Under the pieces are notes generated by a model. That model was given only the letters and a program-made list of their open reading frames with translations, searched no databases and was not told the DNA's origin. From positions 1 to 64,000 of the forward strand of contig QPMI01000167.1 in assembly GCA_004431415.1 (NCBI GenBank): a stretch of 64,000 nucleotides of DNA. Direction: 5' to 3'. The stretch's first letter is position 1. Every line of letters begins with the position of its first letter. This stretch comes from Cyanophora paradoxa. Its lineage: Eukaryota > Glaucocystophyceae > Cyanophorales > Cyanophoraceae. Below are positions 33,844-44,705 of this stretch, one piece after another. The position numbers and the translations under genes were made by a program.

Positions 33844-36075
33844 ATGTCCGCGCCGGATAGCGCGCCCCGGGGCGCCGACGGGCGCCGCGTGTCGGATCGG
33901 ACGAAAAGCGCTTCGGAAGACTCGACCCCCAGCTCGAGCGCGCTGCCCTGGCCGCTTGGAGGTACGGTCGGTTCCGGGCCGCCGACGGCGTGGAACACCC
34001 TGCCCTCGGACCTGGTCGAGGTCATCGCCGATGCGGTTGGCGATGCGTGGGGGGCGTTGAAGCTGGTGCGCTCGGGTTTACCAGTGCCTTTATCTTTAGC
34101 GGATTGACGTCGACGATCGTAGCTAATGCGCATCCATCGCGCAGGTGAGCCTGGCGAGCTTTGACATGTACATACGCCGCCAGACCTCCCTCCGCCTGAA
34201 GAACGGCCTCGCCGCGTCGACGCCAAAGTCCCCCCCACACGGGCTGGCCGCAGCATCGCCTCCGCCCTGCTCAACCCCGCCTCCCACCTTCCCGCCTCCG
34301 TCGCCCTCGCCCCGCGCCGCCCGAGCCCCGCCCCGCCCCGCCTCCGCATCCGCTTCCGCGGCTGCGGCCGCGCGCCCCGCGCGCCGGCGAGTCCCGCGAC
34401 CGCGCGCGCCGCCGCCACCAGGCCGCCGCCGTCCTCCTCCTCCTCGGCGGGGACGCGGGTAGGGGTGGCGGGGCCGGGGCGCGCGGCGTCGTTCACGTGC
34501 ACGCTCTCGCCGGGGACCTGGCGCCCCTCGCCTCTCTCGTGCGCCGCGCCCGCGCCGCCTCCTCCCTCTCCTTCGGCGACCTCAGGTGCCGCCCCCCGCG
34601 CCCCGCCCCGCCTCCGCCCCCGACCGGCCCGGCAGCGCCTCGCCGGTGGCGATCCGCGCGGTGGGGGCGGCGGCGGGGGCGCGGGAGGGGCGGTGCCGGT
34701 GGTGGCGGTGGCGCTGCGCTTCACCGAGGGGGAGGCGGCGCGGGAGGGGCGCGGGGGCGCCCTCCTCGCCGCCCTCATCCAGCTCGCCGCCCACTTCCCC
34801 TCCCTCCTCTCATTGCGCGTGCAGCTCCCGTACTCGCGCCCGCCCCTCCCCCACCTCCACCCCCCAGACCCCTCCCGCGCTCTCTGCCTCCTCTGCCTCC
34901 CCCATTCCGTCGCCGCCCCCGGCGCCGGGCCCTCCTTCCCGCTCCTCGTCCGCCTGGACGCCCCGCTCCACGTCTGCGATCCCGCGCACCGTCGCGGGCC
35001 CCACGCCCACTCCGGTGCCCGCGCACCCCCTCGCTGCTCCCCGCCGCCGCCGCAGGAGCGAGCGCCGGCTCGCAGACGAGGGCCTGGCTGCGCTGCGGGC
35101 CCTCTTCCCCGCCCTGCGCGCCGTCTCCGCGCTCGTCCTCCTCGCCCCGCGCCCCGCCGTGGCGGGGGCCCTGCGCGGGCCCCTCCCCGCGGCGGAGCGG
35201 CTCGAGCTGCAGTCGCTGGCGGCGCCGGGCCCGCGCGCCTCCCCCGAGGAGCAGCAGGCCCGCGAGCGCGCCTGGCTCCGCTCCCTCGCCCCGCTCCTCA
35301 ACGTCTGCCCCGCCACCGAGGTCCGCCCCCTGGTCCCCGCGCCGGCCCCCCGGCCGCGGCCTCACAACAGGGGCCAGCTGCGGGTGGTGGACGCGCGGCA
35401 CACGCGGACGCGGGCGCTGCACCGCGGCGTGATGGAGTCCCTGCGCCACCTCACCCGCCTTTGCGTCTACGTCGCCCACGTCTGGTGCGCACGCCGCCGC
35501 CCCGAGGCACCCCTGCCCTGCAGAGGCGCGTTCCTAACGGAGCCGCGGCGCCGGTACCCCGCGCAGGGACTACTCGTTCCTGCAGGACGCCGTCGCGCCA
35601 CCGGCAGCCTCGGGCCCGCCCCCGCTCCACCGCATCCGCTTCCTCCACGTCCGCCCACCCGCCCACCCGCCCCCTGCCGGCCTCGCGGCTCGGGTGGCGG
35701 CGTGAGGCCTCGCAGCTGCGGCTGCGGCTGTGGCTGGGGCGGAGCCGGCACGACTTCGCGTCGGTGGGGCAGCTGGTGGGGCGCCTCTGCTGCACGTGCC
35801 CCTCCCTCGAGGAGATCCACGTCGAGGGGGTCCCCTGGGAGAGCCTCGAGCGCCTGGGGGCGAGCAGCGGGCAGCACGCCGCCCTCGTCGCCAACTGGAA
35901 GCTCGCCGTGCACCCCTTCATCAGCGCCTTCCGCGAGGTCCTCGGCGGCTACGGCCCCCTGGGGCGGCCCCTGCCGCACGTGCGCATCGAGTCGCTCGGG
36001 AGCCCGCCCCCCGAGGTCCGCCGCGTCATCGCGGCGGGCCTCGAGGGTCTCATCGACTTCGAGTGGCCCCCCTAG
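33844..36075 (+). CDS. F-box-like protein with degenerate leucine-rich repeats
   Basis: From the ATG at 33844 (MSAPDSAPRGADGRRVSD) a Ser-rich leader precedes an F-box-like segment (WNTLPSDLVEVIADAVGDAW, GALKLVR). After an intron, VSLASFDMYIRRQTSLRLKN continues it. Further exons carry leucine-rich segments: LAPLASLVRRARAASSLSFG, VVAVALRFTEGEAAREGRG, LLAALIQLAAHFPSLLSLRV, LRALFPALRAVSALVLLAPR, LRHLTRLCVYVAHVW, and the well-kept C-terminal exon (LRLRLWLGRSRHDFASVGQL, CPSLEEIHVEGVPWESLERL) ending IDFEWPP. Probably an SCF substrate adaptor like the F-box gene at 22.6-24.5 kb, but the repeats here are not the LxxLPxxL type. The two do not look like recent duplicates. Confidence 0.6.
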
Positions 36076-36204
36076 GGACAGCGCCCGCTTCCCCGTTCCC
36101 CCCGTCCCCTGTCAGGTCAGGTTCCACTCTACAAAAAGGATACAAGGGCGCCGGCCTCGCGCACGCGGGGCGGGGGCAGGGCGGCGGGGCGCGGGGGGCG
36201 GCCC

Positions 36205-39200
36205 TCACTTGCGGACGAGGCCGCGGGCCTGCGGGTACATCTGCGAGGGGTCGGCCTCCTCGGCGATGGGCCCCTCGTCGCTCTTCGGGCGCGCCTTCCG
36301 CCTGCGCGCCGCTCAGGGGGCGCCGGGGCCGGCGCCGGGGAGGGGCGCACGTGGCGGTCGAGGGCCGGGCGCTGCCCTTGCTGATGGAGTTGGAGCGGGG
36401 GGGCTTGGGGGCCCCCTCGGCGCCGTCCTTGGGGGCGTAGGAGTAGTAGACGTTGCCGTAGGCCTCGCCGGGGGGGCCGGCGGCGGCGCCCTCGTCGGCC
36501 TGCTCGTCGGCCATGGCGGCGTTGATGGCGGCCTGCATGCGCTGGGCCCCCTGCGCCCCCTCGTAGTCCTGCGTCGTCCGCTCCGGCATGTCCAGCTCCA
36601 GGTTGATGATGTTCTCGTACTGCCGCGCCCCGTCAGCCCCCGCCCCGCCCCCTCCCGCCCCCGCCCCGCGCTCCCCGCACCCGGTAGCGCGGGTTCTGGT
36701 CCCCCATCGCCGCCGCCACGCGCGCCGACTCGGCAACGGGGCGCCGCAGGCCCACCGCCGAGGGCGGCCGCTTCGCCCGCCTGCGCGCAACGGGGTCACG
36801 GGGCGGGCGGGGGCCGGCGGGCGGGTGACGTACACGTTGTTGCCGGCGTGCGCGATGCGTGCGAGGCTCCACTCCTGCCGCTCGTCGTCCCACTGGGCCC
36901 GCTGCGCCGGCCTCAGCGCGGGGTCCAAGGGGCGGCGGGCGGAGCGCGCGCCCGCTGGATCTTCTGGGCCTCCTCGGGGGGGATGAAGTTGTCGATGACG
37001 AGGTTCTTGAGCTTGATCTCCTGCGTGAGCTCGCGGATCGTCGAGAGCAGGTCCTCCCGCTCCTGCTGGAACTCCTCCGACAGGTCCCGCACCTGCCGCC
37101 CCCCGCGCGCCCGTGAGGCCGGGGCCGGGGGCGCGGGGGGCGGAGGCGGGGCGGGGCGGGCCTCGGTCTTGGACTGCTGGAGCTTGGCCCAGAGCTTCTT
37201 CATCTTCTGCTTCTGGGAGGCGACCTCCTCCTCGAGGGACGCGAACTTCTCCTCGGCCATCAGCTGCGCCTCCTGCCGCTCCGCCAGCTCCCGCGAGAGC
37301 AGCATCTCCTGCCGCTTCCGCTCCTCCAGCTCGAACTGCGCCCGCCGCAGCTCCGCCTCCTGCTTCTTGGCCTTGTCGATGATCTCGGAGCCGCGGAGCA
37401 GCTTCTCCTCCATGGCCTTGAGGCGGACGGCGATGGCCTCCTTCTCCTTGCGCTCGTTCTCGACCTCGGCCTGCATCGACTCCAGCTCCTGCTGCCGCGA
37501 CTCCATCTCCCGCTGCCGCCGGTCCAGCTCCTCCGCAATCCGCCCCTTCTCCTCCTCCGTCCGGTTCCGCTCGTGCAGCAGCGCCTCCCGCTCCGACGCC
37601 AGCTTCTCGGCCTCGGCGCGGAACTTGAGGGTCTCCGCCTTGAGCTTCTCCGCCCGCGCCTCCAGCTTCGCCGAGCGCGCCAGCAGCTTCTGGTTCTCCG
37701 CCCCCTTCATCTGCATCTCCTGCTCCATCTGCTTGAGCACCTCCTCGCTCACGCCGGCCTGGATCACCTGCGCGGCTGCTCGGCCGGGCCCCCGGGGGCG
37801 GGGCGGGGCGGGGCGGGGCGGGCGGGCCTGGACGTCGCGGGAGTTCTGCGCCTCGGCGAGCTTGCGCTGGAGCTCAGCGAACTCCTCGGGGGAGATGAGC
37901 GACGCCGTCTGCCCCGCCGCCCCCGGCACCGCCACCCCGAAGCCGGCCCCCGCGCTCGGAGACCCCCCGGCCTGCAGCCGCTGCTGCTCCTCCAGCGCCA
38001 TCTTGAGCCTGCCCCGCCACCGCTCGGGCCGCCCCTCGAGGGAGCGGCGCGGGCCGGGGCCCGGCGGGGCGCGCACCGCTTGATCTCCTCCTGGAACTCG
38101 CGGAGCATCGCGTCCTTCGGGTCCTCGTTGATGCGCGGCTTGTTCTTGATGTTCTTCGCGCGGTTCGCGTACCTGGCGCCCCCGCCCCCGCTCGCCCATC
38201 GCGGGGCGGGGGAGGCCGGGAGGAGCGGAGCGGGGCGCACCGGAGAGTGGAGAGCGTCTCGTCGTAGTTGTAGTCGGCCGGCGAGAGCGTGGCGATCATA
38301 GCAGTCTGCGCGGCGAGGTCTGGGGCCCGCCGGGCGGCGTGGCGCGGCCTCCCGCACCTTCGTGTTGCCACCGAGCGAGTCTTGCAGCAGGCGCGTGAGC
38401 TTCGAGTCACGATACGGGATGTGAGAGCTCTTCCCGTCCACGAGCGCGCTGATGACGTTGCCGAGGGCCGAGAGCGACAGGTTAATCTTCGTCGCTTCCT
38501 TCAGGCGGTCGCCCTGCAGCCGCGTCAGGGGTCGCGCCGCGCAGGCCGGCGGGGCGGGGCGGGCTCACGGTGGCGCCGGTCTTGCTCTGGCGCTCGGAGC
38601 CGGCGAGATCGACGAGGTTGAGCTTGCCGGCGCGGATGTGGGCCTGGCCGTCGGGCCCGATCTCGCTCGTCTCGATCGTGATCGTGAAAATCGAGTGCGA
38701 GCGGGACGAGTCCTGCCGCTGCCGTCAGGGCGCCGGCGCGGGAAGCCGGCGCGGGCGGGGGTCCCTCGGCACCTGGTTCATGAGGGTGGCGCCGACGGTG
38801 CGATTCTTCTTTCCGACCTGCATCACGTGGTCGATCTCCGCCACGCCCTTGACGACGAAGGAGGTGAGGTCCTGCGCCCCGCCGCCCCCTGCGTCAGCCG
38901 CGCTCGACGCGAAGGAGAAGAAAGGAAGAGGGACGGGCCTTGACGTAGACACCGATGTCGGGGCTCTCCTTCAGTTCGAGCTTCGCCTTGCTGTCCTTCC
39001 CCAGCAGGTCGCGGATCTGTGTTCAGCGCACGGCCCCTCTTAGCTGAGCGAGGCACGGAGAGAGGGGGCTGACGGTCTCGCCTCCTCGTTGTAGATCTCG
39101 AGGAAGGAGGCGCGGACGAGGAATTCCTGCGCGGCGGGGTGAGACCGCCGCGCGCGAGCTCAGGCTCTTCTAGCGCCCACCTTCTGGTCGGACATGGTCT

Positions 39201-39783
39201 GGATGCTGTCGAAGATGTACTGGAAGCTGTTCGGGATGATGCCACGCATCTCGGCGTTCTCATCTTTGCCTTCCATAGTGTGGGTCTTGCCAGTGCCGGT
39301 CTGCCCGTACGCGAAAATGGTGCCTGCACACCGATCAAATTACTCGGCCGGCAAGGAGCGCCGCGGCGCAGCAGCGACGCGCTCACCGTTGTATCCCTCC
39401 ATCGTACTTTCCACGATGGGCATGGCGGTCTCCTTGAACACCATCCCCTGGGTTGAACTGGAATAACAGGGCTCAGAGGCGCTGCCAAGCTGGCGCAGCG
39501 AGAGCGAGCGCACTTCGGGTCGTATGAAGCATCGAAAGAGAAGGTCTTAGGCGGCTCCTTTGCGTCAGCCTTAGGATTGCGGAGCGAGCACATGCCAGAC
39601 GAAGTGTCGAACGTGAGGACGCTGCGGCGGCGCGGAGAAAGCGGCGCATCAGGCTCGGCATGTCATCTAGCAACGCTAGCTAAGCGCACACCTCTCGCAG
39701 TTCCGGTCCATCTCCTTCTTGTTCATCGGACGGCAGCGGACAACCACCCGCACCGCCTCAGAGTTTCCTGGTGGCTTCGACAT
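36205..39783 (-). CDS. KIF3: Kinesin-2 motor (FLA10/KIF3-type), intraflagellar transport
   Basis: The ATG at 39783 gives [20 protein letters not shown]. The N-terminal motor has [17 protein letters not shown], the P-loop [13 protein letters not shown], the switch I segment [11 protein letters not shown] and switch [17 protein letters not shown], then [20 protein letters not shown] and [20 protein letters not shown] long coiled coil follows (about 38080-37080), then [20 protein letters not shown], the kinesin-2 tail segment, and a C-terminus ending ARGLVRK. The NPKADA.EPPK segment is typical of FLA10/KIF3 heterotrimeric kinesin-2, the anterograde motor of intraflagellar transport. At least three introns use GC donors: after VYVK, after SRDVQ and after SKTE, each beginning GCCCG. 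The others start with GT. All catalytic motifs are intact. Confidence 0.95.
38885..38939 (-). other. Example GC-AG intron (kinesin-2 gene)
   Basis: On the minus strand GTCAAG|GCCCGTCC...GCGCAG|GACCTC. The joined frame reads VYVKDLTSF, matching kinesin-2. No in-frame GT alternative exists nearby. Ends are approximate to a few bases. Confidence 0.8.
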
Positions 39784-40184
39784 CTTTGCAGGGCTGGCTG
39801 ATGTGGCGCTGTCTGCTGCGCCGCTGTGTGCACGAAAGAGGTCGCTCGGCTGCGCTGTGCTCGCTGGGTCTGCAAAAGAGCAGCTTTGAAGGTGATGCTG
39901 TGCGCAGCAGAAGCACGCTCGCAGCCGCGCGGGGTGCCGTGCCACCTCACTCCACTACTACCCCGGCGTCGCTTCTTCCCGGGGAGCCAACGACGGGTAC
40001 ACTAGGCTTGAAGTTTGCAAGCAAGTCTGCTGGGTGCGCAGCGGCCCTCCCGGCGCAGCTGTCCGCCGTACTGATCATTCGGTCGCAGTCGAGCGCTGTG
40101 ACGCGCTCCACATCATCAGCAGGAACCCGCGCGGAAGGTCGAGAATCGTCTCGTCACGTCCGCAGTCGAGAGACGAAGTATCAA
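39784..40184. promoter_or_regulatory. Divergent promoter region: kinesin-2 / CoA-transferase
   Basis: Four hundred bases between divergent start codons. It must contain the promoters of both genes. No motif identified with confidence. Confidence 0.4.
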
Positions 40185-42786
40185 ATGCTGACCTCGAAGC
40201 TTCTGAGGCCGCTTGCGCCGACTGCGAGTTTTGCGCGGGCCCCGCGCCACCTATCCGGCCTGTCCTCGACCCCGCTGAGGCGAGCCGCGGCCGACAGCAT
40301 TTTTCGTGAATTGCGCGCGCTTATGCGCGTGCTTTCCAGGTCACTGACGGGCATCCGCGGGCTTGCGAGTACGGTGGGCCGTTGGTTTATCCCGTCTGCG
40401 TCATTTGGTGACATTTACAAACCTAACTCGACGTGCAGGCCAGCGTTCAGGCCGGCGTGCAGCAGACATCCGTCTTCGGTGCTTTGCATATTTCTCAGCT
40501 TCGCAGCTCCGCTGACGTGCGAATTGCGGCCGCGTGTTCAGGCTCCGGCCCCAAGGAGCCCGTTCTGGATGCCCTCGTGAAGTCGGGCCTGGTGTGGGAC
40601 CGGCCAGAGCTGCGCGGAAACAAGAAGCCGCTGAAAGTGAAGACGGCGGCGGAGGCAGCGGAGATCGTGAAGTCGGGCGACCGCATCTTCGTCCACGGGA
40701 GCGCCGCCACCCCCAACGACCTCATCTGGGGCGTCTACGCGTGCGCCCCTCTACCCCCTGCGCCGACGCCCGCGACGCTGAAACCTCCTCGCGCGCGACA
40801 GGCACAAGGAGCGGCTGCGGGACGTGGAGTTCACGGTGCGGTCGGGGCGGGCCGGCCGCTCCCCCGCGGGGCGCGCGCTGACGGGGCGGCGCTCGCAGCA
40901 CATCCACGTGAACGGCGAGGTGCCCTACGGCGACCCGGACTTCCGGTGCGCCCGACTCCCCGCCGGCCCCGCCCCGGCGCCGGCCGAGCGGCCGGCGCAC
41001 AGGAAGTCGTTCGACGTGGCGAACCTCTTCTGCGGGCAGTGCGCCTTCCCCACCCTCGGCCGACGCCGTCCCGCGGCCGGCGCCGGGGGCGTGACGCGGG
41101 GGGGCGTGCAGCAACATCCGGGGGATCATCGACTACGATAACATCGACTACCTGCCGTGCTTCATGAGCGACGCGCCGCGCATGGTCCGCGACGTCCGCC
41201 CCGTCTCCGTCGCCCTCCTCCACATCTGCCCCCCCGACGCCGACGGCTGGTCCAGGCGCGCCCCGCCCCGCCCCGCCCCGCCCCGCCCCCTCGCCCCCGC
41301 CTGCCCTGACGCGTCGCAGCCTGGGGACGAGCACGTTCGTGGCGCGGACGGCGGCCGAGCGCGCTGACCGCATCATCGCCATCGTGCGCCCCGCCAGCCA
41401 GCGCTCCCCGCGCTGGCCGCCCTCCTCGCGAGCCCCCGCCGCAGGTGAACCCGACAGTTCCGCGCATCGGCGGGGCGGCCCGCATCCACATGTCCATGGC
41501 GCGCCCCCCGCCCGGCCCCGCGCGCGCCGGCGCCGGCGCCTGACACGGCGGCAGATCGACCGGTACATCGAGTCGGACAAGCCGATCTACGAGGTGAAGG
41601 CGCCGGAGATCGGGGACGCGGAGATGCGCATCGGGCAACACGTTGCCGGCCTCATCGAGGACGGCGCGCCCCCGGGAGCCCCGGCCCGCCGCCTTGGGGG
41701 CGTCTGAGGGGCGGCGCGCAGGCTCGTGCCTGCAGGTGGGCATCGGGGCCGTCCCGGAGGCGGTGCTCGTCGCCCTGCGCAGCCACCGCCGCCTGGGCGT
41801 CCACACCGGTGCGCTGCCCCGCCGCCCCGCGCCTTGCCGGCCGGCGAAGGCGAGGGGCGGCCCGGCGGGCAGAGATGTTCAGCGACGGGGTGATGGAGCT
41901 GATGAAGAGCGGGGCGGTGGACAACTCGGAGAAGGTGGTGCGCCCCGGGAAGGCCGTCGTCGGCTTCCTCCAGGGCTCCCGCTCCTTCTACAACTTCCTC
42001 GACAACGTCCGCCCGCCCCGCCCCCGGCCCCCTCGCCCCGCGCCCACCCCCGCCCCCCAGAACCCCCTCGTCGAGTCCCACGAGGCGGTGCCCCGCCCCG
42101 CTGCCCCGCCCGCCGCCCCGAGGTGAGGGGGCGGGGCGGGGCGGGTGGCAGGACTTCACGAACAACCCGGCGGTCATCTCGCGCAACCCCAAGGCCGTCT
42201 CCATCAACAGCGCCACGCAGGCAAGGCCGCCCGCCCGCCGCGCACCGCCGGTCCCCCGCCTGAGGGCTCCCGTCTCGTGCAGGTGGACCTGACGGGGCAG
42301 GTGTGCGCGGACTCGATCGGGCACCGCATCATCTCGGGGGTCGGCGGCCAGATGGACTTCATGCTCGGCGCCTCCCAGAGCAAGGGCGGCAAGGCCATCA
42401 TCGCCCTCACCGCCCGCACGGCCCACGGGCAGAGCCACATCGTCCCCGCCATCTCCCTCGGCGGCGGCGTCGTCACCTCCCGGCCCGCCCCGCCCCGCCC
42501 CGCCCCGACCCTCTTCTCTGACCCCGCGGCGCCGCAGGCCGAACGTGGGGTACGTGGTTACGGAGTTTGGCGTGGCACAGATGGTGGGCAAGACGCTCCA
42601 CGAGCGCGCGCGCGCCCTCATCGACATGTCCGCCCCCGCGCCCCGGCCCGTCCCCGCGCGACCCCCGTCGTTGAGCCCCTGACCCGCGACCTCGCCGCCA
42701 GCGCGCACCCCGACGACCGGGAGGCGCTGGAGCGGGAGTGGGTCAACAACCACAAGAAGCAGAAGGCCGCCGCCCACGCCCACTAG
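40185..42786 (+). CDS. Acetyl-CoA hydrolase/transferase (CoA-transferase family I), mitochondrial
   Basis: The ATG at 40185 opens a typical mitochondrial presequence (MLTSKLLRPLAPTASFARAP). The mature enzyme begins VLDALVKSGLVWDRPELRG and AEIVKSGDRIFVHGSAATPN. Then: HIHVNGEVPYGD; YLPCFMSDAPRMVRDVRPVS; HICPPDADGW; SLGTSTFVARTAAERADRI; NPTVPRIGGAARIHMS; LQVGIGAVPEAVLVALRSH; EMFSDGVMEL (the glutamate that forms the CoA thioester in this family); VDLTGQVCADSIGHRIISGV; GGQMDFMLGASQSKGGKAII; GYVVTEFGVAQMVGKTLHER. This matches acetate:succinate / 4-hydroxybutyrate CoA-transferases of the ACH1 type, which exchange CoA between carboxylic acids. The intron after DGW has a GC donor (CCAG|GCGCGCC). About ten introns. 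Confidence 0.9.
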
Positions 42787-43128
42787 CCATCCCTCGCACG
42801 TCACACCCGGCTCTCGGTCGAACAGCTCCCGCAATTTCTTTCAGGGCCCCGGCCCACTATGTAGCTCTTTCAACAGCAACAGTTGCAGTTTCAGAAACAC
42901 GAACCCGTGTGTATGTTAGCCGTGCAGTGCTCAGTTGCGAGCACTACTTGTGCAGTGTTTTAGAGCAAGTCCGCGTTCTTCATGATCAATTGAACCAGTG
43001 TCTACGCCTCGATTGATCGCTGTTTGATCATCGGATGTCGATTGATTGCACCGTTGAGCGCGGATCGCGGCCCCCACGCGGGGCGCCCAGGGACTGTACA
43101 TGGGGGCGGTGCGGGCGGGGCCGGGGCG
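42787..43128. other. Intergenic between convergent genes
   Basis: AT-richer than the flanking genes (42830-43050). No gene; it should hold two 3' untranslated regions. Confidence 0.5.
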
Positions 43129-44145
43129 TCAGGGGTAGGAGCCGTCGTCGAGGCCGGCGGCGGCGAGGTCGAGGGTGCCGTCGACGTCGGCGAGGCCCTC
43201 GTGGCCCTCGGCGTCCGCTAGGGCCTCCCCCGCGTCCTCCGCCCCCGCCTCCTCCGCCACCTCCCCCGCCGCCTCCTCCACCTGGTACTTGTGGACGTGC
43301 TCCGTCGAGGCGATCGCCGCCTTGAACGCCGAGGCGATGTGGTCCGCCACGGGCGCGTGGTGGGCGCTGATCTGGGCCCCCTGGTGGGCGTCCGCGTGCT
43401 TCGCCGGCGCCGAGTGCTTCTCGGCGTGCTTCCCGTGGGCGCCCTTGATGTGCGCCCGCAGGTGGTGCACCTGCGCCGCCTTCCCCTTCCCCTCCGCCGT
43501 GTACCGCGCCACGCACGAGAGGTGCACGTCGTGCCCTGCCCCGCCGTGAGCCGCCCCGCCGGGGCTCCCGAACCCAGGGCCCCGCACCGGGCGGCGCGAC
43601 GGCGAACTTGGAGAGGAGCTTGGCCAGAGCGTCTGCCTGCGAGGACGGCGCAGCCGCCTTCGCGTGCGCGTCCGACGCCGCCGCGGGGGCCTTGTGGGTC
43701 ACGACGACGGCTTTGGCGGCGTGGCTCGGCGCCTTGTCGGGCAGCGCTGAAATGACCTTCGCCCCCGCCTTGGCGGCGATCGTGGTAGGGTCCAGGTCTG
43801 TTTGAAGCCGTTAAAAGAGAGCGCGAAGGCCGCAGGGCCGCAGGGCGGCCGGAGGTCGCACGCTGCTCAGTCTTGACCACGCTGATTTTGCTGGCCGCCT
43901 CGGGCTCCGAGGCCACTTTGACTGCGTGGGCCGCCTTGGCTACGTCCACCCGCTCGACGCGGTGCTGGACGTGCGAGGCGCGGAGGACGGCGCCAGATGC
44001 GTGAGCCTCTGCCGGCGGGTGGGTCGCCGTGTGCTCGACTGTCTTGGTCCCGTGGGTGTGGCCATGATGTGCCTGCTGGCTGGCAGCAGGCGCCGCGGTC
44101 GCCGACTTGGCCGCGACGATGCTCGGGTGCGCTGCGGGCGCGATT
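43129..44145 (-). CDS. His/Ala/Lys-rich protein, unknown
   Basis: I do not recognise a family. Exons on the minus strand: HPSIVAAKSATAAASQQAHH followed by GHTHGTKTVEHTATHPPAEA; DVAKAAHAVKVASEPEAASK; TTIAAKAGAKVISALPDKAP, SHAAKAVVVTHKAPAAASDA and QADALAKLLSKFAVAPPGA; then VHLSCVARYTAEGKGKAAQV, HHLRAHIKGAHGKHAEKHSA and an acidic end (EVAEEAGAEDAGEALADAEG, GTLDLAAAGLDDGSYP). Repeated His clusters could bind metal, and the Ala/Lys runs resemble linker-histone tails, but neither is shown. The start exon lies upstream of 44145 and is not resolved. Confidence 0.45.
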
Positions 44146-44705
44146 TCTCAGTATATGAAAATGCTATATGCCGCAGTGCAAGGGGAAGCGCCACATACAT
44201 TCGGCCTGCCCCATCCGATGATCTCAGCCGGCCTTCACCAGGCGATTCGAGTAGCGTACCCCCCTCTTCCGGCCGCCGGGCCGGCTCATGATCACAACTT
44301 GGCAAATGCTTCTCAGTGCGTGTCAACGTTTAACGCGTGCGTATACGAAGCTGACACATGTATTGGGTACTACTAGGCAATAGCTACAGTTGCGCATCAC
44401 GATGCTGAAACCGACACATCGAGGCCTGCACAAAGGCCTGCCGGCGCCTAAAGAACAGAACTGGATAAAATCTAAATCTACGAAGCCTGAAGCCTAAACC
44501 TAGCCTGGTGCCCCTGAGCTAGCATCTAAGCGCTGTACATGCACAAAAAGACGATTCAGCCGCGGCCGGAACTGGTTCTTGCGGATAGACCGCCGGAGAG
44601 CCCGCCACGTGGACGTGCAGCCGCGTGCCGCGTGACAGAACCGGTTCTTGCGTTTGTGGGCGGGGCGGGCGCCCGCCGCGCGCGGCGCGCAGTTCCGCGG
44701 TGGCG

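Noticed and set aside
34586-38083. Very long + strand open frame (1165 codons)
   Set aside because: Its second half is antisense to the kinesin-2 exons and the first part mixes introns of the F-box gene; composition effect.
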